DNA of 64,000 nucleotides, taken from NCBI RefSeq assembly GCF_010550245.1, contig NZ_JAAGLU010000007.1, positions 62,001-126,000 on the forward strand. Reading direction: 5' to 3'. Shown in pieces: positions 34,840 through 43,991 of this stretch. This DNA comes from Streptomyces sp. SID12501 (lineage in GTDB: Bacteria > Actinomycetota > Actinomycetes > Streptomycetales > Streptomycetaceae). A program made the position numbers and the translations under genes. The notes under the pieces are model-generated. The model did not search any database. It was not told where the DNA came from and was given only the letters and a program-made list of their open reading frames with translations. Every line of letters starts with the position of its first letter. The stretch's first letter is position 1.

Positions 34840-37800
34840 TCACGAGCACGAGTAGTTCGGGCCTGTGTCCTGGCTGTATCTGGCGTCCATCATGGCTCCG
34901 CCGCGCGAGTTCTTGCTCTTCTCCATGGCCTCCATGTTGTCCGGATCGTTGTAGAAGTCGTTGCGGGTCGGCCGGCCGGTGAGTCTGCCCTCCCGGTTCC
35001 AGTGGTCCACCACCGCTTCACGGTGCTCGTAGGTGACCGTCTCGTGGAACGGTTTGGAACCGGGGTTCGCCGGGTCCCAGATGATGTCACCGTTGCCGTC
35101 GAACCACGTCAGCTGATCCCGCGGAATCTTGTTCTTGGCGGAGTCCAGTGGCCGCTCGCCCTGGTCGACTCCTTCGAGCGTCCAGTTCTTGGCCATCTCG
35201 TCATGGGTCGACTCGCGATACCCGGACGGGTATTCGGACTTCCGGTTGTGCGCCGTCTCGGGAGCGTCGGGGTCGCGCGCGTACTGGCCGTTGCCCGTGT
35301 CGCGGTGCAGGCCGAGCGGGTCGATCCAGCGGTACGGGTTGGGCACGTACGCGGTGTCGTTGGAGGCGGGGGCGAGGCCGAGCGGGTCAGGGGTCGCGTA
35401 GTGGCCGGTCTCGGGGTCGTAGTAGCGGTGGTGGTTGTAGTGCCAGCCGGTCTCGGCATCGGCGTACTGGCCGGGAAAGCGCAGGGGGCAGTCGACCGTG
35501 CCCTCGGTACGACCGCTCGATGCGCTCGCCGTGTCCTGCCTCGGCAGCGGGAGCCCCCACAGAGTGGTGCGCCGCTGCCAGGCGAGCTCCCCTTCCTCGG
35601 ATATGAGCTCGGCCGGCGCTCCGGAGAGGTCGGTCACCACGGCGTGGAAGCGCGTACCGAAGTCCGGATCTGCCGCACCACCCGGGCTACCCGCGTCACT
35701 GGGGCCACCGGGACCACCGGGGCCACCAGGGGCTCGATCGATCTGTGTCAGGGGCAGATGGGTCCCGGGCGCGTAGTCCCAGGTGGTGCTGTGTCCGCCG
35801 GGCGTGATCTGTTCCGCGAGGCGTTGGCCGTCCCAGGTGAAGCGGATTTCCTCGGCGACCGAGCCGTCGTCGGACACGCGCCGCTTCGCGACACGGCGGC
35901 CCGTGGGATCGTAGAGGTAGCGCCAGCGGGCTCCGCCCGGCGTGACGGTGCCGACGAGCTGGCTCAAGCTGTTCCAGGCGTAAGTCCGCACCCGCTTCTG
36001 GCCGTTGAGCAGCCGCCGTACCGACCGGACGACGCGGCCCTCCGCGTCCCGCTCGTACCGGGTCCGGCCGCAGCGTCGGACGAGCGTCCCGGTGAACTCC
36101 CGGTGCGTGTCGTCCCCGGACGTGGCCGGTGTCACGGCGCTGCTGAGGTTGCCGACGCCGTCGTAGGCGTACGACTCGGTCCAGTCGCGGGCGTGTACGG
36201 CGGTGACCCGGCCGGCCGGGTCGAGGTCGAACCGGCGTGTGCCGGTGGTGAGTTCGTCCAGCTCGGCAAGGTGGCCGTCAGCTCGGTAGGCGTACGTGCG
36301 GTGCTGGAGCAGGGTCTCGGCGCCCTCCGGGTGCCGGGCGAGCGTCTGCGCGGTGAGCCGGCCGGCCTCGTCCCACGACTGGCCGAGAGTCACTCCGTGT
36401 CCCAGCTCCCGGGCGATCTCGCGGCCTGCCGCGTCGAAGTCGAAGCCCAGCATGCGGCCTGCGGATTCCAGGCCCACCGGACGCCCGGCCGCGTCGTACG
36501 ACCAGGTCGACACGGTGCCGGACGGCGTACGTCGCTCGACGCGGCGGCCGAGCGCGTCGTACCGGTACGTCGTGGTACTGCCGTTGACGCTCTCGGCGAG
36601 CAGTCGGCCCACCGTGTCGTACGTGCGCTGCAGCCGCACCTCCGGGCCGGTCTGCTCGACCAGGTGGCCCCTGGAGTCGTAGCGCAGCGAGGTGGTGTCG
36701 CCGTCGTGCCGGACCGACGTGGTGCGGCTCAGGGTGTCCCTGCCGAACGAGACGGTTTCGCCGGCTCCGTTGGTAAGGGACATCAGGGCGCCCATGGCGT
36801 TGACGTCGTAGGTGAGCGTGCGGCCGTTGAAGTCGGTTTCCGCGACGACCCGGTTCGCCTCGTCGTAGACGTATTCCCAGGTGGCCCCTTGCGGGTTGGT
36901 CACCCGGGTGAGGTTCAGCTCGGTGTCGTAGTCGAAGGCGTAGCGGGCACCGTCCGGGCGGGTGCGGACCGCGGCGAGGTTGAAGTGGGTGGGCGTGTAC
37001 GCGCTGGTGTTGCCCGCGGGGTCGGTGTAGGTCACCAGATTGCCCGCGGCGTCCCAGTCGAACCGCTCCGCCGGCTCGTCGCCGGACACACGCCATGCCA
37101 GCCTGCCCTCGACCGTCCAGCCGAACCGCGTCGCGAGCCCGAGCGCGTCCGTGACGGAGGTGATCCGGCCGAAGGCGTCGTGCTCCAGGGTGGTGGTGCT
37201 GCCGAGGGGGTTGGCCAGCCGCACCGGCAGGCCCACGCCGTCACAGGCCGCGTCGCGCCGGTGCCCGAGGGCGTCCGTGACGGCGGTCAGGAAGCCCGCG
37301 TCATCGTATGTGTAGTGGGTCTCGGCGCCGGTGGGGTTGCGGGTGGCGATCCGGTTGCCGCGTTCGTCGTAGGTGTGGCGCCAGGCCACACCGTCCTCGC
37401 CGGCCTCGTCACCGGCTTCGTCCAGCACCACGACCGGCCGGTGGAACTCGTTGAAGACGGCCGAGGTGACGGATCCGTCGGGCCGCGTCACACGCGTCAG
37501 GTTGCCCGCGTCGTCGTACTCGTAGCGGAACGTGTGGTCCAGCGCGTCGGTCCGCGCCACGAGCCGGTCGGTGTCGTCCCACTCGTTGTGGACGGACTCG
37601 CCCCGCGCGTTCGTGGTCGAGACGAGCTGGCGGCGCTCGTTGTGGCGGTAACTGGTGGTGCGGGAGAGCGAGTCCGTGTAGTGGGTGGCCTGCGCCTGGG
37701 CGTCGTACTCGATGGTGCAGTCGAGGACACCGTCCGCGCCCTCGCCTCGGATGACGCGATCATGGTCGTCGTAGGTGAAGCGGTACCAGGAACCGATCCG

Positions 37801-39555
37801 GTCGGTCCATGAGCCGATTCGGCCCGCCAGGTCGTAGGTGAAGGTGTACGGCAGCCCGGAGGAGTCGTGCAGTTCCGTCAGATCGCCGGCCTCGTCATAG
37901 CCGTAGCGCAGGATCGTGGTGCCGTCGGGCCCGTCCGCCGGATTGCGCAGCCGCAGCCGGACGATACGGCCCTCCGCCGTGTCGACATGCACGTGGTAAC
38001 CGCCGGAGTGGCGTACGGCCACGGGGGTGCCGTCGGATGTGCGGTCGAAGTGGACGCGGTTGCCGTTGCGATCGGATATCGCGGCCAGCGGCAGAGTGAA
38101 CGCCGGGCCACGCCCGGCGTTGTCCGACGACGGGGCGAAATGCCGCGTGATCCCGGTCCCGGGGTCGGTGACCCGCAGCGCCCCCGGCTGGTCCGCGTCC
38201 CACGCCAGGGGCCACCGGGGCCCTGCTTCGGGCAGCACCGGTCGGTCCGGTCCTGGGACGGGATAGCAGAGGATCATGCCGTCCTCGGTGGCGAACAACG
38301 CCCCGTCGTCGTCGAGTTCGAGGCGCTCGTCGAAGGTCGACGCCCAGGACTCGCCGAACCAGGAGCCCCAGTGATAGGTCGACAGGTGGGTACGACGGAG
38401 GATGACGGGCAGCACACCGGGCAGGCCCACATCGGTCTGCTCGATCAGCATCTCGCCGGAGACCATGTCGATGGGATCGCCGTTCTTGCACCGCCCCTTG
38501 GCCGATTTGCTCTTGGCGACGGCGTCGTCGGCACCCTTGCGCAGGCCCTTGCCGAGGCCTTTGACCATGCCCTTGAGGCCCAACTTTCCGACCGTCTTCA
38601 GGCCCTTGGCGAGGCCACCGAGCGTCGTGAGCCCCTTCATGCCCGGGATGCAGTCCAGCGCGGCGAAGCCCACATCCCACAGGGACGCCTGTCCCTTGGA
38701 ATACTTGTAGAGGGTGTCCGCGAGCACGACCAGGGCCGCGATCAGCACGATCACACCCAGAATCGGCCCCCCGATAATCATCGCGACGACCCCGACGACA
38801 GCGACGACGATCTTGCACACGGCGACGATGGTGTCCCAGTTGTCGACGAACCAGTCCCCGACGTCCTCCCACCAACTCCGGTTCTGGATACCGGCATCCG
38901 ACGCCTCGTCGATCCTCCGCTTCGCCTCACCCGCCGCGTCCTCACGCATCCTGCGCGCGTCCTCAGCCATCTTCTTCGCCACATCCAACGCCGACTGCGC
39001 ACCGTCCACGTCCGACTGGGCGCTGCTCTGGGCCGACTTGGCATGCTGGGCGTCCCGCGTGGCAGCCCGGACCTTCGCCTCGTCCGGCTTCTCGGCGGTC
39101 TTACTGCCGGTCGGATCGTCCTTGTACTTGTCGGACTCCTTCGTGGCCCGCGTCATCCACGAATCAGCGGAGGACAGACGGGACTTGGCCGACGACAGAT
39201 CCGCCTGCGCCGCCCGCCCCTTCGCCAACGCCCTGTCCGCCAGCGCCTGCGCCCGCTCCAACTTCGGCCAGTAGTCCACCAGCGCGTCACCGCACAGGTC
39301 GTACGACTTCTTCAGCTTCTTCAGATTCTTCGGCACGTCCGAGAACTCGTCCTGGAACACCTCAGCGGTCTTGCCCGCCCACTCCAGCGTCTCGTTCTCC
39401 GACGCCATCCCCTTGATCAACCGCAACCCGTCCGCGACATCATCCGCGAAGTCATGCAACGTACGAGCCAGTTGACGCACACGGTCCGGATCACCCGGGG
39501 TCGGATCCTTGTCCAGGTCCAGCACGTGCCAGTCCGCCGGCCGGTACCCCACCAT
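34840..39555 (-). CDS. RHS-repeat polymorphic toxin with GH-E-type nuclease tip
   Basis: A 1571-residue contact or secreted toxin. Order: a WXG/LXG-like helical domain (about 1-230, starting RPADWHVLDLDKDPTPGDP); hydrophobic segments around 240-285; the CKNGDPIDMVSGEMLIEQTD (DUF6531) entry; many YD/RHS repeats forming the shell (e.g. YEYDDAGNLTRVTRPDG); the end-of-core DPLGL motifs; and a unique tip of about 155 residues (34840-35307). The tip has VTYEHREAVVDHWN and RPTRNDFYNDPDN, matching the HNH/EndoVII-fold nucleases with conserved G, H and E residues. The N-terminal domain suggests export by the type VII apparatus. The gene is intact. Confidence 0.87.
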   Translation of the reverse strand: MVGYRPADWHVLDLDKDPTPGDPDRVRQLARTLHDFADDVADGLRLIKGMASENETLEWAGKTAEVFQDEFSDVPKNLKKLKKSYDLCGDALVDYWPKLERAQALADRALAKGRAAQADLSSAKSRLSSADSWMTRATKESDKYKDDPTGSKTAEKPDEAKVRAATRDAQHAKSAQSSAQSDVDGAQSALDVAKKMAEDARRMREDAAGEAKRRIDEASDAGIQNRSWWEDVGDWFVDNWDTIVAVCKIVVAVVGVVAMIIGGPILGVIVLIAALVVLADTLYKYSKGQASLWDVGFAALDCIPGMKGLTTLGGLAKGLKTVGKLGLKGMVKGLGKGLRKGADDAVAKSKSAKGRCKNGDPIDMVSGEMLIEQTDVGLPGVLPVILRRTHLSTYHWGSWFGESWASTFDERLELDDDGALFATEDGMILCYPVPGPDRPVLPEAGPRWPLAWDADQPGALRVTDPGTGITRHFAPSSDNAGRGPAFTLPLAAISDRNGNRVHFDRTSDGTPVAVRHSGGYHVHVDTAEGRIVRLRLRNPADGPDGTTILRYGYDEAGDLTELHDSSGLPYTFTYDLAGRIGSWTDRIGSWYRFTYDDHDRVIRGEGADGVLDCTIEYDAQAQATHYTDSLSRTTSYRHNERRQLVSTTNARGESVHNEWDDTDRLVARTDALDHTFRYEYDDAGNLTRVTRPDGSVTSAVFNEFHRPVVVLDEAGDEAGEDGVAWRHTYDERGNRIATRNPTGAETHYTYDDAGFLTAVTDALGHRRDAACDGVGLPVRLANPLGSTTTLEHDAFGRITSVTDALGLATRFGWTVEGRLAWRVSGDEPAERFDWDAAGNLVTYTDPAGNTSAYTPTHFNLAAVRTRPDGARYAFDYDTELNLTRVTNPQGATWEYVYDEANRVVAETDFNGRTLTYDVNAMGALMSLTNGAGETVSFGRDTLSRTTSVRHDGDTTSLRYDSRGHLVEQTGPEVRLQRTYDTVGRLLAESVNGSTTTYRYDALGRRVERRTPSGTVSTWSYDAAGRPVGLESAGRMLGFDFDAAGREIARELGHGVTLGQSWDEAGRLTAQTLARHPEGAETLLQHRTYAYRADGHLAELDELTTGTRRFDLDPAGRVTAVHARDWTESYAYDGVGNLSSAVTPATSGDDTHREFTGTLVRRCGRTRYERDAEGRVVRSVRRLLNGQKRVRTYAWNSLSQLVGTVTPGGARWRYLYDPTGRRVAKRRVSDDGSVAEEIRFTWDGQRLAEQITPGGHSTTWDYAPGTHLPLTQIDRAPGGPGGPGGPSDAGSPGGAADPDFGTRFHAVVTDLSGAPAELISEEGELAWQRRTTLWGLPLPRQDTASASSGRTEGTVDCPLRFPGQYADAETGWHYNHHRYYDPETGHYATPDPLGLAPASNDTAYVPNPYRWIDPLGLHRDTGNGQYARDPDAPETAHNRKSEYPSGYRESTHDEMAKNWTLEGVDQGERPLDSAKNKIPRDQLTWFDGNGDIIWDPANPGSKPFHETVTYEHREAVVDHWNREGRLTGRPTRNDFYNDPDNMEAMEKSKNSRGGAMMDARYSQDTGPNYSCS

Positions 39556-39795
39556 CCCGCAACCCCCGTCACGCCAACACCCTCACCAACAGCCGTACAC
39601 ACGCGCGAACTTACTGCGCTCGGGCGTTCGACGGGAAGGGCGGAAGGAGTGAGGGGTTCACGGGGAACACCACAGCATTGATCGTGCGGTTCGACTGTCA
39701 CCGGTGCGAACCGCAGTGAAGGAGGCGGGTCCAAGTCCCTGTACGGTTCGCTCCCTTGAGACCGAACCCGAGCGCGAAACCGGAGCTCATCGCCC

Positions 39796-40488
39796 ATGGA
39801 CTGGTACCCCGACCGCGACGAGGATCTCCTGCTGCGCACCGCGGCCACGTTCGCGACGGGCATGGCCTCCCCGGTCTCGGGGCTGCGCTGGTTCCGGGAC
39901 CCGGAACGCAACGACATCCAGGACGAGTTGCCGGGTTGGCCCCCAGCCCCGGTGCACGCCCCGCGCCCGGCAGGTGACCGCGCGGCCAGGGGTGTCGGCC
40001 GCGCCTTCCTGGTCGGGATCCCCTTGATCGGCAACATCGTCGCGAACCTCGGTGGCGCCTCCGGCTCGCCCTTCGGCGACGTTCCCGTACGGGGCGGAGC
40101 AAAGAACCCGGAGGAACCGCAGAACGAGGTCCACGACTTCCCGGTCATGTGGGCCGCCCCGGACACACTCGCCCGTACCGTCCCCTGGCAACTGGACCGA
40201 ACCCGCCGCCCGAAGGGTTACGTCACCGACCTCGTCCTCACCGACCGCCGACTGCTCTTCCTGGGCACCCGCCACGGCACGGGCGCGCTGGAACAGGCGG
40301 ATGTACTGGCCGAGTTCGCCCGGAAGGCCATCGCCGGAGCCCGTCGTATGCCGTACTGCGAGACCGGCACGGACGTACGCCTGACCTTCACCGACGAGTC
40401 CTGGGTACGCCTGTCCATCGGACACCGGAACAACGCCGAACGCTTCTGCGCCCTCCTGCCCCTCCCCTCCGAGAACAGCAACTCCTGA
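39796..40488 (+). CDS. Hypothetical protein with a PH-like segment
   Basis: A 230-residue protein. The C-terminal half (VTDLVLTDRRLLFLGTRHG, then VRLTFTDESWVRLSIGH) looks like a PH/GRAM-type beta domain used in many actinobacterial proteins of unknown role; the N-terminal part is Pro/Arg-rich with a short hydrophobic stretch GRAFLVGIPLIGNIVANLGG. It is divergent from the RHS toxin (240 bp). Function unknown, though such proteins often neighbour secretion genes. Confidence 0.6.
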   Translation: MDWYPDRDEDLLLRTAATFATGMASPVSGLRWFRDPERNDIQDELPGWPPAPVHAPRPAGDRAARGVGRAFLVGIPLIGNIVANLGGASGSPFGDVPVRGGAKNPEEPQNEVHDFPVMWAAPDTLARTVPWQLDRTRRPKGYVTDLVLTDRRLLFLGTRHGTGALEQADVLAEFARKAIAGARRMPYCETGTDVRLTFTDESWVRLSIGHRNNAERFCALLPLPSENSNS

Positions 40489-40588
40489 CACCACAGGGCC
40501 GGTTGACAGCCGATCCGCCCCGCGCGACGGTGGGAACTTCGCCGTGCCCGGAGTACCCGAAGTACCAGGAGCACCCGGAGGTTCGCCC

Positions 40589-41824
40589 ATGGCTCAGCCC
40601 GCAACCTCGCACCCCGCCGACGCTGCCAACACCGCCGCCGGCCTCGTAGACCGCATACGGGCGCTGCAACCGCTCATCCGCGAGCACGCGCCGCGCACGG
40701 AGCAGGAGCGGCGGGTGACGCCCGAGGTGGTCGCGGCCCTGACGGACGCCGGCGTCTACCGCATGAACGTCCCCCGCCGGTACGGCGGTTACCAGTCCCC
40801 CCTGCACACCCAGGTCGACGCCCTGTCCGAGATCGCCGCCGCCTGCGGCTCGGCCGGCTTCATGGCTCTGATCCAGGCCGGCTGCGCCTACATCGCGGCG
40901 CTCTTCCCGGACGAGGCCCAGGACGAGATCTTCGCCTCCCCCGACGTACGGGTCGGCGGCACCCTCATCCCCGACGCCACGGCCGTCGCGCAACCCGACG
41001 GCAGCTATGTCGTCAACGGCACCTCGGCCTTCGCCACCGGCTGCCGGGACGCCGACTGGCACCTGCTGACGGTCCGCGTCGAGCCCGCTGCCGGGACATC
41101 CGACAGCCCGCCCGGACCTCCCGGCCCACCCGAACTCCTCTGGGCCGCCGTCCCGATGACCGACCTGGAGATCCTCGACGACTGGTACGTGTCAGGGTTG
41201 GCAGGCAGCGGCAGCAACAGCGTGGTTGCCCGGGACGTCATGGTCCCCGCCCACCGCGTCCTACCCGTGGGACCCCTGCTCGACGGCACGATCGCGTCGA
41301 AGACCAATGCCGCCGACCCGTTCTACGGCATGCCGGTACTGCTCCTCTTCTGCGCCTGGACGCCCCCGAACGCCCTCGGCCTGGCCCGCTCGGCGCTGAC
41401 GGAGTTCACGGAGCGCATCCACCACCGGGGCATCACGTACACCTTCCACGAACGCCAGAACGAGGCGACGGTCACCCACCTCCAGGCGGCCGAGGCGGCG
41501 ATGAAGATCACCTGCGCCGAGCTGCTGACCACCGACTTCGTCACGACGATCGAGTCAAGGGCGGCGACCCGCACCCCGTACACCTCAGCGGAACGAGCCA
41601 GGATCAGGGCCCAGAGCGGCTACACGACCCGCCTCTGCAAAGAGGCCATAGACCTGATCGCCTCCGCCTCCGGCGCATCCTCCCTGCACCGCGAGGTCCC
41701 CATCCAACGAACGGTCCGAGACATCCACGCCCTGAGCCTCCACTCGTTCGTCAACCCGACGACCAACCTGGAGCTGTACGGACGGGTGCTGTCGGGACTG
41801 GACGCGGGGACGCCGTTCCTTTAA
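40589..41824 (+). CDS. Acyl-CoA dehydrogenase-fold flavoprotein (HsaA / class D monooxygenase-like)
   Basis: A 411-residue protein of the acyl-CoA dehydrogenase fold. The sequence VYRMNVPRRYGGYQSPL and the YVSGLAGSGSNSVVARDVMVPAHRV motif match two-component flavin monooxygenases such as HsaA and phenol or p-hydroxyphenylacetate hydroxylases more than beta-oxidation enzymes; no catalytic Glu of classical dehydrogenases was identified. A reductase partner would be needed but none is nearby. A Pro/Gly-rich loop (PPGPPGPP) sits at about residue 190. Start ATG 40589 follows GGAGG by 7 bases. Confidence 0.8.
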   Translation: MAQPATSHPADAANTAAGLVDRIRALQPLIREHAPRTEQERRVTPEVVAALTDAGVYRMNVPRRYGGYQSPLHTQVDALSEIAAACGSAGFMALIQAGCAYIAALFPDEAQDEIFASPDVRVGGTLIPDATAVAQPDGSYVVNGTSAFATGCRDADWHLLTVRVEPAAGTSDSPPGPPGPPELLWAAVPMTDLEILDDWYVSGLAGSGSNSVVARDVMVPAHRVLPVGPLLDGTIASKTNAADPFYGMPVLLLFCAWTPPNALGLARSALTEFTERIHHRGITYTFHERQNEATVTHLQAAEAAMKITCAELLTTDFVTTIESRAATRTPYTSAERARIRAQSGYTTRLCKEAIDLIASASGASSLHREVPIQRTVRDIHALSLHSFVNPTTNLELYGRVLSGLDAGTPFL

Positions 41825-41848
41825 CGGATGCCAAGTCCTACCAGCCCC

Positions 41849-42109
41849 TTACCGAGGACGGTCGCTTCGGCCGACGCTGAGGACGTCGACGGTGACCGTC
41901 TTGTCCCGCACTTCATACATGACTCGGTAGAAACCGAGCAGCAGCCGGTGGATGTCGCTGGTGCCGAGGCGGGAGGAGTTGGTGGGATTCGGGTTGTCCG
42001 CAAGGTCATACACCGCAGCAGTGATGAGCATCGCCGCGTCCTCATGCCTCTCGTTGAGAGCGGCAAGCTGGTCGATGGCAGCGTCCGACCAGACGATCTC
42101 GTAGGTCAC
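41849..42109 (-). CDS. RelE/ParE-family toxin
   Basis: An 86-residue toxin of the RelE/ParE fold: YEIVWSDAAIDQLAAL at the start, RLGTSDIHRLLLGFYRVMYEV and a last strand with VDVLSVGRS. RelE toxins cleave mRNA on ribosomes. It overlaps its antitoxin gene upstream by 4 bp, the usual antitoxin-first order. Confidence 0.88.
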   Translation of the reverse strand: MTYEIVWSDAAIDQLAALNERHEDAAMLITAAVYDLADNPNPTNSSRLGTSDIHRLLLGFYRVMYEVRDKTVTVDVLSVGRSDRPR

Positions 42110-42381
42110 CGCTTCCGCGTCCCGTCAGCGTTCAGGCCGAAGCGCGCGGCCACATCCGCATGGGACACCCAGCGTGTGGCGCCGGCCTTGCTCTCCTCCG
42201 CGGCAGCAAGATCACGCTGATCCTCGAGTTGCTGGAAGTAGTCGAGCAGCTCTATCGGGATCACAGCCGCGACGGGAGTGCCGTGATCTGTGATCTCCAC
42301 AGTTCTACCGCCGTGCCGCACTTCATTGACGACCTTGCCCAGGTTGTTCCGGGCATCCGTGAGCGTGTAAGAGGCGTCCAT
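42106..42381 (-). CDS. Phd/YefM-family antitoxin
   Basis: A 91-residue antitoxin: the N-terminal DNA-binding part LTDARNNLGKVVNEVRHGGRTVEITDHGTPVAAVIP is typical of Phd/YefM. The C-terminal ~40 residues would wrap the toxin. The pair is expected to repress its own promoter in the gap before the Uma2 gene. Start is the ATG at 42381. Confidence 0.9.
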   Translation of the reverse strand: MDASYTLTDARNNLGKVVNEVRHGGRTVEITDHGTPVAAVIPIELLDYFQQLEDQRDLAAAEESKAGATRWVSHADVAARFGLNADGTRKR

Positions 42382-42531
42382 ACAGCAAATCCTACACTTT
42401 GTAGGCTACCGGTGATCTGAACGCGAAGAGATGCGGTGAGCAGAGGCGGTCTCGATGCGCCAATCGGGTCACCGATACATCGACGCGGCTCGGCTCCGGC
42501 CAGCCATAATGCTCACAGGAGGTGAGCTGCC

Positions 42532-43071
42532 ATGACTGTCATGAGCGATCTGATCGAGCGAGGCGGTATCCCCGAGGGATACAAGGTCGAGATCTTCGAC
42601 GGAAGGGTGATCATGACCCCGCAGAGCCCGGAGCAGGACTGGACCGTGTCTGACGTCAAGGACGCGGTCAAAGCCGCAGGCATCGCGCGGGAGCGCGTCT
42701 TCGGCGACGTCCTGGTCACCTTCCCGGGCGAGAACGACGCGGCGCCGGACCTGACGATCGTCGACTTCGACGCCGAGCGCCGGAAGAACAGCTACTCGTG
42801 CATCGACGTACTCGCAGTCGTCGAAGTCCCGTCCGAGCCGGAGGACGAGAAGGACTACGTCCGGAACGTACAGAAGTACGGACGGTTCGGCATCGACTTC
42901 TACATGATCGCCGACCCGTTCAAGAAGACGGTCACGCTGCTGTCGGAGCCGCACGCCTCCGGATACGGGCGAGCTGTCGAGACCCCGTACGGGGAACCGG
43001 TCAGTTTCACTCTGGCCACCGGAGAACGTGTGAAGGTCGACACCAGCACTTTCCCGACACGGGAAGCGTGA
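42532..43071 (+). CDS. Uma2-family (PD-(D/E)XK-like) endonuclease
   Basis: A 179-residue Uma2 family protein, a group with a restriction-endonuclease-like fold that is very expanded in streptomycetes and whose role is unclear. Visible conserved parts: EIFDGRVIMTP, APDLTIVDFDAE, VLAVVEVPSEPEDEKDYVRNVQKYGRFGIDFYMI, the last holding the Glu and Lys of the catalytic cluster. A strong site GGAGGTGA precedes the ATG. It stands alone. Confidence 0.88.
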   Translation: MTVMSDLIERGGIPEGYKVEIFDGRVIMTPQSPEQDWTVSDVKDAVKAAGIARERVFGDVLVTFPGENDAAPDLTIVDFDAERRKNSYSCIDVLAVVEVPSEPEDEKDYVRNVQKYGRFGIDFYMIADPFKKTVTLLSEPHASGYGRAVETPYGEPVSFTLATGERVKVDTSTFPTREA

Positions 43072-43319
43072 CGGGACAGCCGGTCGGACCGGGTCTCTGA
43101 CGTGCCGGGTGCCCTAACGGCCCCGTAACTGCCGCGAAGGCAGCCAAAACATCGCGTCCCCTGATACCGCCCCCGTCCGGGGACACCGGGCGCATCGAAT
43201 TTGCACCAATAGATTCACAAACACCCGCGCCCTGAAGGCAGTCCAGCCTGGCACGACCACAGGCCCCCCAGATACCGTCAGAAGTCTCAGCTGTATCGAC
43301 ATCTCACGGGGAGCCCACC

Positions 43320-43991
43320 TTGAAGCGCCGTTCTTTGCCCGTTGCTGCCGCGCTCACCGCGACCGCAGCCCTGCTGCTGACGGCCTGCGGCAGCGGAGAC
43401 GACAAGTCCAGCTCCAACGACAAGATCGCCGGCGCAGAACAGAGCACGGCGACACCGACGAAGTCGGCGGAACCTTCGGCGTCAGCGGCGGAGACCAACC
43501 CGGACGGCGTGGATGTGTCCCTGCCCAAGGACATGAACCTGGTCTTCGACTGGACCAAGCCGACGAACAAGAACGAGGCGGCGGCGATGGACGACGCCGC
43601 CAACTTCCTCCGCGCCATCTACCGGGGCGTCGACAAGCGCACGGCCAAGGACGCGGCCTTGGCCACCTACGCCACCGGCGGGGGGCTGCACTACGGGGAA
43701 GTACAGATCAACGAATGGATCAAGGGTGGCTGGACCGCCACCGGCACCCGCCGCCACTACCAGGCGACAACTCGGTCCGCCGCGAACGGCAACTCGGTGG
43801 AGGTGGCGTTCTGTTCAGATGCCAGCAAGTTCTACGGCAAAGAGGTCAAAACAGGGAAAGTCCTGAAGACCGAGCCCAGCCTCAAGGACTTCGGCTACTA
43901 CAAGATCATCATGGTTAAGTTCCCCACGGGCACGGGCCTGTGGCAGGCATCCAAGGTATTCGTCGAGACGGGGGCGGAGAAGTGCCGGTGA
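43320..43991 (+). CDS. Lipoprotein of the type VII-linked cassette
   Basis: A 223-residue lipoprotein, signal peptide ending at lipobox LLTACG, a short Ser/Lys/Thr-rich linker, then an NTF2-like globular part (DDAANFLRAIYRGVDKRTAK, WIKGGWTATGTRRHYQA, WQASKVFVETG). The TTG start at 43320 is supported by GGGGAG six bases upstream. First gene of a tight seven-gene set; it overlaps the next start by 4 bp. Function unknown, probably attached to the outer face of the membrane. Confidence 0.7.
   Translation: MKRRSLPVAAALTATAALLLTACGSGDDKSSSNDKIAGAEQSTATPTKSAEPSASAAETNPDGVDVSLPKDMNLVFDWTKPTNKNEAAAMDDAANFLRAIYRGVDKRTAKDAALATYATGGGLHYGEVQINEWIKGGWTATGTRRHYQATTRSAANGNSVEVAFCSDASKFYGKEVKTGKVLKTEPSLKDFGYYKIIMVKFPTGTGLWQASKVFVETGAEKCR

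Noticed and set aside
40589..42381. Acyl-CoA dehydrogenase homologue and RelE/Phd pair as one functional unit
   Set aside because: They are convergent with different family roles and no shared promoter; adjacency alone is not evidence.
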